From NCBI GenBank assembly GCA_946480525.1, contig CAMLLA010000143.1:1-9455 (forward strand): a stretch of 9,455 nt of DNA. Direction: 5' to 3'. The position numbers were made by a program, and so were the translations under genes. The notes under the pieces were generated by a model that did no database searches, had not been told where the DNA came from, and was given only the letters and a program-made list of their open reading frames with translations. This DNA comes from an uncultured Asticcacaulis sp. (lineage in GTDB: Bacteria > Pseudomonadota > Alphaproteobacteria > Caulobacterales > Caulobacteraceae). This document shows, one piece after another, positions 1 through 5,738 of the stretch. Each line of letters starts with the position of its first letter. Positions within the stretch are counted from its first letter, which is position 1.

Positions 1-2172
1 ATCTTCGCCTTTTCGGGCCTGTCCAAGTTCGACGGCAAGTCGACACGCCACCTGACGGCCCAGGAAATCGACCAGATCGCCGGCCGCGCCGGCCGTTTCA
101 CAAGTGCCGGGACTTTCGGCGTCACTGGAGAATGCCACGACATGGACGAAGACCTGGTTCACGCCGTCGAACAGCATCAATTCATGCCGATCGAAGCGGC
201 GGAATGGCGCAATTCGGCGCTCGATTTTACGTCGCTCGAAGCCCTGCTTAAGAGCCTCACCCTCCCGTCGCCGCAGCCCGGCCTGGTCCTGGCCAAGGAA
301 GCGCTCGATGAAAAGGCGCTGCGCTACCTGTCGCAGGATGAGGACGTCGCCGCCAAGATCAAGAACCCGGTCACCCTGCGCATCCTGTGGGAAGCCTGCC
401 AGCTTCCGGATTTCCGGAAGGTGGGAACCGAAGAGTATTTCAAGCTGGTCAGCCACCTGTTCTGGTCGCGCATCGGTCCGGACGGAGCCGTGCCGGAGGA
501 TTGGATCGAGGCCGAGGTGCGTGACCTCGACAAGATGGAAGGCGATATCGACACCCTGTCGTCGCGCCTGGCTGGCGTACGAACACTCAGCTACATCGCC
601 AACCGCGGCGGCTGGTTGAAGCGCACCGAGCATTGGCGCGAAGTGACACGTGCCCTCGAGGAGCGTCTGTCGGACCGCCTGCACGAAGCCCTGATGCAAC
701 GCTTCATCGATACCCGCACCAGCGCCTTGCTCAAGGCACTCAATGCCGACGAGGAACTGCGCCCCGAGGTTACGCCGGAAGGCAAGGTCATCATCGAAGG
801 CCACGAGGTCGGGGATCTGAAAGGGCTGACCTTCAGCCTGTCGTCGACCCAAAGCGTCATCGAGGACAAGACCCTGCGCCAGGCGGCGTTCCGCGCCGTC
901 AATCCGCTGCTGCTTGACCGCCTGCGCGACCTGGGCAATACGGCATCCAAGGCCCTGCGCATCCAGGACGGACGCATCCTGTGGAACAAGGAGCCGGTCG
1001 CCAAGATCGAGCCTTCCGATCCGTTCGCACCGCGCATCAAACTGCTGGACAGCGCCGATCATCCGGCACTTCGGGCGCGTGCCGAAAAGCGGCTCACCGA
1101 CTTTGTTCGCCAGACCAGCCTGCACACGCTGAAGTCACTGGCCAAGGTCAAGGCAGCCTCGGAAAACGAAGCGACGGCGGCCCCGGTCCGTGCCATTGCC
1201 TTCCAGCTTTATGAAAACGGCGGCGTCACGCGGCGCGACGAAACCGTCAAGATCAACCCCGAAGATCGTGCGGCGCTGAAGGCGCTGGGCGTCGCCGGGC
1301 ATCGCTACCTGTGGTTCCTGCCCGATCTGCAAAGCGGCGGCGCGCGTCACTACCTGCGCGGCTTTGGCAAGGGTGAAGGCCAGAAGGCGCTGAGCCTGCA
1401 GGGCCAGGTCGCGATCGGCGATCATGCGCCCGTCAGCGTCAAGACGCTGTCGCAACTCGACAAGATCATGGGCAGCGGCCTGTTCCACAAGGGCGCGCTC
1501 TATATCCGGCCGGACGATTTCGCGTCGCTGGGCATGGACGAAAAGGCGCGCGACCAGCTGCTTCAGGCGCTCGGCTACGTGAAGGTCCAGTCGCAGAGCT
1601 TCCCCGTCGTGGTCAAGCCGGTAAAGACCGAAACGACGGCGGCGGAGCCCGTCGCCCTGCCGGTTGCCGACGTGGTGGAAGAGGTTCAGGCCGACGCAGG
1701 AACCGTAGAGCCGGTTGTTGAAACTCCCGAAGTCGTCGAAGCCGAGGCGGTCGTTGAATCGCCAATTGACACTTTTGAGGCTGAAGCACCGGCCGAGGGC
1801 GCCGAAGACGTAGCGGTTCACGCGGAGGCCGCTCCTGTCGAGGCCACTGAACCCGCAGAACAGGTAATGGAAGAACGTCTGGGCTGGCGGCAGAAATCGC
1901 TCGAGCCGCGCGCTCCCCGGCCAAGGCGCGGCAAGCCGCAGCACAAGGGGAAACCGCACGCGGACGCCCCCGGCGAAGACGGCAAGCCCGTCCGCTCCGG
2001 CAAGCCGCGCCACGGCAAGGGTGACCGCAAGCCGGGCGGCAAGGACCGCTCACAGGAGCGAAACAAAGACGGCGGTCCGCGCGGTCCGCGTCCGGACCAG
2101 AAGCCGCGCGAGCCCTACGTCAACCCCTACTCGCCCTTCGCGATCCTGCGGGAAAAGCTCGGCCAAGGCTAA
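1..2172 (+). CDS. SUV3-like SF2 ATP-dependent RNA helicase, C-terminal part (5' end outside window)
   Basis: The reading frame is open from base 1 to a TAA at 2170-2172, giving 723 residues with no start in the window; the helicase core with Walker A and DExH lies upstream. Residues 5-22 (SGLSKFDG...LTAQE) lead into QIAGRAGR at 25-32, which is SF2 motif VI in the form typical of SUV3 helicases. A helical region follows, containing LWEACQLPDF (about 129-138), as in the alphaproteobacterial proteins of this family. After about residue 540 the chain becomes low-complexity: first a Glu/Ala/Val-rich acidic stretch (about 1620-1860), then a Lys/Arg/Gly/Pro-rich basic stretch (about 1890-2110). It ends in a short tail, NPYSPFAIL, similar to tails I recall in this family. 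The basic stretch probably binds RNA (inference). Role: unwinding RNA, possibly in decay or ribosome-related processing; the family is poorly characterised in bacteria. The 3' end overlaps the convergent gene at 2120-3514. Confidence 0.9.
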   Translation: MFAFSGLSKFDGKSTRHLTAQEIDQIAGRAGRFTSAGTFGVTGECHDMDEDLVHAVEQHQFMPIEAAEWRNSALDFTSLEALLKSLTLPSPQPGLVLAKEALDEKALRYLSQDEDVAAKIKNPVTLRILWEACQLPDFRKVGTEEYFKLVSHLFWSRIGPDGAVPEDWIEAEVRDLDKMEGDIDTLSSRLAGVRTLSYIANRGGWLKRTEHWREVTRALEERLSDRLHEALMQRFIDTRTSALLKALNADEELRPEVTPEGKVIIEGHEVGDLKGLTFSLSSTQSVIEDKTLRQAAFRAVNPLLLDRLRDLGNTASKALRIQDGRILWNKEPVAKIEPSDPFAPRIKLLDSADHPALRARAEKRLTDFVRQTSLHTLKSLAKVKAASENEATAAPVRAIAFQLYENGGVTRRDETVKINPEDRAALKALGVAGHRYLWFLPDLQSGGARHYLRGFGKGEGQKALSLQGQVAIGDHAPVSVKTLSQLDKIMGSGLFHKGALYIRPDDFASLGMDEKARDQLLQALGYVKVQSQSFPVVVKPVKTETTAAEPVALPVADVVEEVQADAGTVEPVVETPEVVEAEAVVESPIDTFEAEAPAEGAEDVAVHAEAAPVEATEPAEQVMEERLGWRQKSLEPRAPRPRRGKPQHKGKPHADAPGEDGKPVRSGKPRHGKGDRKPGGKDRSQERNKDGGPRGPRPDQKPREPYVNPYSPFAILREKLGQG

Positions 2173-3514
2173 GCAAGGCCCACAGGCAGAGCAGCGCCCA
2201 CGCGAAGATATCGCCGATCCGGTTGTAGATGGTGCGGCCTGTTCCCGTTGGCAGGTCCCCGACAAGCTTGCGCGGCCCGTCGGCGGAGGGATGATCGGCA
2301 ATGATCCGGCCCTTGGAGTCGCTGAGGGTCATGAGTCCTTCGGAGGCCGACCGGGCCAGGGCAAAGCCGTTCTCGACGCCGCGCACCACGGCCATGCGGC
2401 TGTGCAGCCGTGCGTCGCCACCAAAGTCCCAGGCGGGCGCCAGCAAAAGCTTCACGCCGCCATAGCCGCGGATCATTGCGGCGAAGTCCATATCCTTGCA
2501 GATGGCGACTCCGGTCGTGCCAAGGATCATCGGTCCCGGTCCCGGGGCAAACTCCCGCTCCAGTCCGGGCACCATGCGGCGTTTCAGGTAGGTCTGGACC
2601 GGTTTGCCGGGCGTGTAGAGACGCGCACTGTTGACCTGGCGGCCGTCGATGAATTCGTCATAGCCAACCAGGACGGCGACGCCGGTTTCGTCTGCCACCG
2701 ACTGGAATATCGGCGCAACCGAGGTAGCCCCCTTGCGCTCGACAAACATCTTTTCCGGCAGGACGGCGTAGGCGGGACGGTCGGCGGCGACCTGCCGGAT
2801 GTCATCCGCGAACCGACGCGCGATGGCTGGCGCATCATCGCTCCTGAACCGCCAGCCAACGTGATGATCGTTGCTCAAAAGCGCAATCCGCACATCCCGT
2901 CCCTGAGGCTCTGCCAATGAGACGAAGCCAAAGACAAGCGCCGCGACCACTGGAATGCCCCAGGCAAGCCAACCCCTGACCTGACGCGGATGCAGGATGA
3001 CGGCCGCAATACCGGCCGGGATAACGGCAGCCAGGAAGCTTAGAGCCGGCACACCGCCAATCGACGCGACCTGCAACAGCGGCAGAACGTCGACCAGCGC
3101 GTAACCGAGCGCACCGAAACTACCGTTGGGAGAGATGAGCGACACCAGATATTCGCTGCCGGCGGTCATGGCGGCATAACCGAGCACGAACTGCCACGGC
3201 GCCGCGCGCAAGGTCCACGCGAACAGGACGCTCAGCGCAAACAGCACGGCCTGGAACGCCGCAATGCCGTAGATCAGTGGCAGGACCTTGCCATAGAACA
3301 GCATGGGGCCGGCCTCGCCCATCAATCCCGCCACGAAGGCCAGGCCGAACAGGCTCGAACCGTGCCGCGTCGTCAGGGCATGCAGCAGCAATGGCACCGG
3401 GGCGACGAGCACAAGCGCCCCCCAGTGCCCCGTATCGCGCGACACGGCGAGCAAGAGGCCCGTCACCAGCGCCGCCACAAAGCCCCATCTGCGTTGTCCC
3501 ATCTTATCGATCAT
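2120..3514 (-). CDS. Apolipoprotein N-acyltransferase-like membrane protein (nitrilase superfamily, Lnt paralogue)
   Basis: 464 residues. An N-terminal membrane region (about 10-200, roughly six hydrophobic segments) precedes a carbon-nitrogen hydrolase domain (about 205-430) and a final membrane helix (about 433-451); this is the Lnt layout, slightly shorter than usual. Nitrilase catalytic residues are visible: Glu254 (VLPEKMF), Lys311 (YLKRRMVP) and Cys339 (AICKDMDF). Glu319 lies eight residues after the Lys, as Glu343 does in E. coli Lnt. IYNRIGD before the last helix also matches Lnt. Oddity: Lnt has Cys-Tyr-Glu at the active site, while this protein has Cys-Lys-Asp, so a different acyl donor, acceptor or amide substrate is possible. 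The ATG at 3514 overlaps the TetR stop (ATGA, 3511-3514), implying translational coupling, and GGGGCAGGGA lies just upstream. An alternative ATG is at 3502. The open frame continues upstream to 3853, but only as a shadow of the TetR gene. The last 17 codons are antisense to the helicase tail. Confidence 0.8.
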   Translation of the reverse strand: MIDKMGQRRWGFVAALVTGLLLAVSRDTGHWGALVLVAPVPLLLHALTTRHGSSLFGLAFVAGLMGEAGPMLFYGKVLPLIYGIAAFQAVLFALSVLFAWTLRAAPWQFVLGYAAMTAGSEYLVSLISPNGSFGALGYALVDVLPLLQVASIGGVPALSFLAAVIPAGIAAVILHPRQVRGWLAWGIPVVAALVFGFVSLAEPQGRDVRIALLSNDHHVGWRFRSDDAPAIARRFADDIRQVAADRPAYAVLPEKMFVERKGATSVAPIFQSVADETGVAVLVGYDEFIDGRQVNSARLYTPGKPVQTYLKRRMVPGLEREFAPGPGPMILGTTGVAICKDMDFAAMIRGYGGVKLLLAPAWDFGGDARLHSRMAVVRGVENGFALARSASEGLMTLSDSKGRIIADHPSADGPRKLVGDLPTGTGRTIYNRIGDIFAWALLCLWALLSLGRAFPAGSRRASRG

Positions 3515-4077
3515 ATCCCTGCCCCATAGATGCGCTCCGCCGATCTCAGGCAAAGCTCGGTAAATTCCCGGCGCGCCATGTTGAAGCGGCCTGAACGATG
3601 CAGTCCAACCAATCCTTGCAACACGCCCCACACGGCCATGGCCATTTCGAGAGGATCGCCCGACCGCACAGTCCCCTCCGCCTGGCCAAGCATCAGGTGT
3701 TCGACCATGAGACTGACAGCGGGAGATTTGCCGGCGCGGAAGTCTTCGGGATAGATCCGCTCCACTTCGGTCCGGAGCACAAAGGCGGCGTCGAACAATG
3801 CCGGCTCGTCCATGGCGAAATCGACAAAGGCGCGTGCGGCGATGCCGAGCCAAAGACGCGCATCCCCGCCAGGAATAGCCTCAATGCGCCGGCGCCAGAC
3901 CGCGAAGGCGTGCTCACCCAGGGCCCTCAGCAGGTCGGCCTTGTCGGCATAATGGCGATAGACCGCCATGGGCGTCACACCGGCCTTTACGCCGATGCTG
4001 CGCAGGCTCAGCCCTTCGAGGCCTCGTAGCTCCAGCTCTTTAAGGGCACAGTCCAGTATCCGTTCCGATGTGTTCAT
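3511..4077 (-). CDS. TetR/AcrR-family transcriptional regulator
   Basis: 188 residues, the usual TetR length. The N-terminal helix-turn-helix is clear: an ERILDCAL helix, then LSLRSIGVKAGVTPMAVYRHYADKADLL (residues about 24-51), with the family's GVT..A.YRHY..K..L pattern. The C-terminal two thirds are helical and ligand-binding, and look like the TetR_C group with alternating Ala, Leu and Phe; the ligand cannot be read from sequence. I chose the ATG at 4077. An upstream extension would need a TTG at 4113 and would translate the palindromic operator. No Shine-Dalgarno site precedes 4077, but a promoter placed so that transcription starts at or within a few bases of this ATG suggests a leaderless mRNA. 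A 23-bp palindrome covers the -10 element and the start codon, so autorepression is likely (inference). It is coupled to the Lnt-like gene by an ATGA overlap, making that gene the obvious regulated partner. Confidence 0.88.
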   Translation of the reverse strand: MNTSERILDCALKELELRGLEGLSLRSIGVKAGVTPMAVYRHYADKADLLRALGEHAFAVWRRRIEAIPGGDARLWLGIAARAFVDFAMDEPALFDAAFVLRTEVERIYPEDFRAGKSPAVSLMVEHLMLGQAEGTVRSGDPLEMAMAVWGVLQGLVGLHRSGRFNMARREFTELCLRSAERIYGAGI

Positions 4078-4096
4078 GTATACAGTGTATACATGA
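4074..4096. promoter_or_regulatory. 23-bp palindromic operator of the TetR gene
   Basis: The arms TCATGTATACA (4074-4084) and TGTATACATGA (4086-4096) are perfect inverted repeats around a single G at 4085. Inside them the 8-bp palindrome TGTATACA occurs twice, at 4077-4084 and 4086-4093. The site overlaps the proposed -10 element (4091-4086) and the ATG (4077-4075) of the TetR gene. That is where a TetR-family autorepressor would be expected to bind. Symmetry is seen directly; binding by the adjacent regulator is inference. Confidence 0.85.
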
Positions 4097-4113
4097 CAGC
4101 GCGAAAATGACAA
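4086..4113 (-). promoter_or_regulatory. Probable promoter of the TetR/Lnt-like operon
   Basis: Read on the minus strand, TTGTCA (4113-4108, five of six matches to TTGACA) is followed after 16 bases by TATACA (4091-4086). Eight bases then separate the -10 element from the A of the ATG at 4077, so the transcript would begin at or within a few bases of the start codon. The -10 element lies inside the palindromic operator. Confidence 0.55.
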
Positions 4114-4135
4114 GAGACGCCGGTTACGTCCTGGC

Positions 4136-4513
4136 TTAGCGGTCGTTGGCGCTGCGGCGGACAGTGCCGCTCAGGGCGGCCTTCAATTGCTCCGACAGGA
4201 TGCGCGCGGTCCTGCGCGGCTCGTGGTACATGTCGACGGCACAGATCCAGCCGCTGTCGTCACGCAGGCCGACGGTCGTCGCCTCCATGCCTTCGCCGTC
4301 GGACAGGATGACGCTTGAAACGATGTACTCGCGCTTGGGGCCGCCCTTGCGATAAGACACGGCTTCGGTGCGATAGAGCCGGCTAAGCGTGTCCAGGACC
4401 CGGGCGATATTGTCGCGCCCCATAACGGGATCTTCGAGCAGGTTCGTCTTCAGAACCGCCTCGTCCATCATTTCGGGCACAAGGGTCGTTCCATTTTTCT
4501 CTGAAACCGGCAT
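4136..4513 (-). CDS. Small NTF2/SnoaL-like protein, function unknown
   Basis: 125 residues, no signal peptide or membrane segment. The pattern EDPVMGRDNIARVLDTL (about 27-43), followed by alternating strands and DDSGWICAVDMYHEP (about 85-99), resembles small NTF2-like (SnoaL-type) alpha+beta barrel proteins. In those, a 'P..G.d.i...l' helix precedes a curved sheet. The N-terminal helix is short for that family, so the assignment is tentative and no active-site residues can be named. The start at 4513 is supported by GGAG six bases upstream. It lies 74 bp after chaA and 58 bp before the TetR gene on the same strand. It could be read through from chaA or have its own weak promoter; the TetR operator lies downstream of it, so direct control by that site is not expected. 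Confidence 0.75.
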   Translation of the reverse strand: MPVSEKNGTTLVPEMMDEAVLKTNLLEDPVMGRDNIARVLDTLSRLYRTEAVSYRKGGPKREYIVSSVILSDGEGMEATTVGLRDDSGWICAVDMYHEPRRTARILSEQLKAALSGTVRRSANDR

Positions 4514-4587
4514 GTCGCGCTCCGTGCCTCACCCAGAGGTAGAGTACAACCCAGACAAAATCAGGATTCGATGTGTTTTGTCAGTAT

Positions 4588-5679
4588 CTACAGACCAAGG
4601 ACCGCCAGCATCAGGAAGGCGCAGAACAGGACGAAGTGCGTCGTCCCCTCGATGGCATTGGTCTGGCCGTCGTTCAGATTGATCGCGGCGATCAACAGTG
4701 TCAGCGCCGTCATGATGCTCTGAGCTGGGGTCATCGCCATGATGATGGGCTGGCCCTGCATCAGGGCCAGGAATTCGATCACCGGCACGGTCAGGACGAC
4801 GGTCGATAGCGACGCACCGAGCGCGATGTTGATGACCGGCTGCATGCGGTTGGCCAGGGCGGCGCGCAGGGCGGTCAGGATTTCCGGACTGGCCGAGATG
4901 GTTGCCACCACCAAAGCCGAGAAGATCGGGGGTACGCCCGTGCCTTCTAGCCCGACATCTAGTGTTTTCGACATGGCTTCGGCCAGGATGCCGATCAGGA
5001 CGATGCCGACGATCAGGGTGACGACCGAATGCCACGCCCGGCCAGCCGGCTCCACTGCGTGCGCCACGCGGCTCTCCTCGCCCTTTGATTCGTACTTATA
5101 GCTGAAGAAGTAGCTGTGCTTCGTTGTTTGCAGCCTGAGAAACATGCCGTAGAGAAAAATCATGATGACGATGGAAAAGACCGAATAGGCCTGCCAGTTT
5201 GCGCCCGGGACAAATTCCGGCACCAGCATGGAAACGCCCATGCCCGTCATGATCATGGCAATGTATGTGCGGCCGGAAGCATTGTTATACGGCTGCTCGC
5301 CGTGCTTCAGCCCGCCGAGGATGGCGGCCACCCCGATGATGCCGTTAATGTCCAGCATCACCGCCGAGTAGATGGTGTCGCGCGCCAGGGTTGGATTGTG
5401 TGAATCCCTCAGCATGATGGCCAGGATGACCACCTCGACCAGGACGGCCGACAGGGTCAGGATCATGGTGCCGTAGGGCTCTCCGACCTTTTCGGCCAGG
5501 ATTTCGGCATGATGCGCCACCCGCAGCGACGCCAGGATGATCACACTGATCAACACCAGCGCAGCAATCAGCGACGGCCCCTGTCCGGCGTGGGTAATGG
5601 CGTGTTCCATCGGCAGCGCGACCACCGCGACGAAGGCTGCGATGATCAGGAACAATTCTTTGCGGATCAGGGCAAGCAT
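4588..5679 (-). CDS. chaA: ChaA-type Ca2+(Na+,K+)/H+ antiporter
   Basis: 363 residues, about the length of E. coli ChaA (366), with about eleven hydrophobic segments. Both antiporter repeats of the CaCA superfamily are visible. The first is GEPYGT at 66-71 followed by LTLSAVLVEV (Glu82). The second is SASPEILTALRAAL (262-275, Glu266) followed by the NIALGASLSTVVLTVP helix. A hydrophilic stretch (about 187-215, with Lys, Glu and His) links the halves, as in ChaA. Family knowledge: inner-membrane exchange of Ca2+, Na+ or K+ for protons, used at alkaline pH or under salt or calcium load. The exact ion cannot be read from sequence. The ATG at 5679 has GGGAG six bases upstream, but this Shine-Dalgarno site lies in the 3' arm of a perfect hairpin (5681-5713). 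Translation is therefore probably regulated or dependent on upstream translation. It follows the glycosidase gene by 59 bp on the same strand. Confidence 0.9.
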   Translation of the reverse strand: MLALIRKELFLIIAAFVAVVALPMEHAITHAGQGPSLIAALVLISVIILASLRVAHHAEILAEKVGEPYGTMILTLSAVLVEVVILAIMLRDSHNPTLARDTIYSAVMLDINGIIGVAAILGGLKHGEQPYNNASGRTYIAMIMTGMGVSMLVPEFVPGANWQAYSVFSIVIMIFLYGMFLRLQTTKHSYFFSYKYESKGEESRVAHAVEPAGRAWHSVVTLIVGIVLIGILAEAMSKTLDVGLEGTGVPPIFSALVVATISASPEILTALRAALANRMQPVINIALGASLSTVVLTVPVIEFLALMQGQPIIMAMTPAQSIMTALTLLIAAINLNDGQTNAIEGTTHFVLFCAFLMLAVLGL

Positions 5680-5720
5680 GAAGGACTCCCAGACAGTGCG
5701 TCTGGGAGTCCTTTATTCAT
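5667..5720 (-). CDS. Possible 17-codon leader peptide overlapping the chaA start
   Basis: An ATG at 5720 opens a frame reading MNKGLPDALSGSPSCLP, ending at TGA 5669-5667, so it terminates 12 bases past the A of the chaA ATG in another frame. The whole hairpin at 5681-5713 lies inside this frame, so ribosomes translating it would melt the stem and expose the chaA ribosome-binding site. No convincing Shine-Dalgarno site precedes it, and no homologue is known to me; it may be chance. Confidence 0.25.
   Translation of the reverse strand: MNKGLPDALSGSPSCLP
5681..5713 (-). promoter_or_regulatory. Perfect 13-bp hairpin sequestering the chaA ribosome-binding site
   Basis: On the plus strand, AAGGACTCCCAGA (5681-5693) and TCTGGGAGTCCTT (5701-5713) are exact inverted repeats separated by seven bases. 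In the chaA transcript the 3' arm ends one base before the ATG and contains the GGGAG Shine-Dalgarno site (5690-5686). No T-tract follows on the minus strand, so this is not an ordinary terminator for the glycosidase gene. A translational switch is the better reading. On the plus strand the stem is followed by TTTATT, so weak termination of antisense transcription is an alternative. Confidence 0.65.
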
Positions 5721-5738
5721 GCGCAAAAAAGCAATGAC

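Noticed and set aside
1135..2013. Open frame of 292 codons on the minus strand inside the helicase gene
   Set aside because: It mirrors the biased codons of the real gene; the translation is rich in Arg and Leu and has no family motifs.
2021..2920. Open frame of 299 codons on the plus strand across the helicase 3' end and the Lnt-like gene
   Set aside because: It is antisense to a clearly recognisable nitrilase domain, and its product has no motifs.
3515..3853. Upstream extension of the Lnt-like frame
   Set aside because: This stretch is the TetR gene read in another frame; the Arg/Gly-rich product is not membrane-like, and the ATGA junction gives a natural start at 3514.
4555..4584. GACAAAA...TTTTGTC inverted repeat after chaA as a terminator
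   Set aside because: The arms are AT-rich, the loop is 16 bases, and there is no U-tract.
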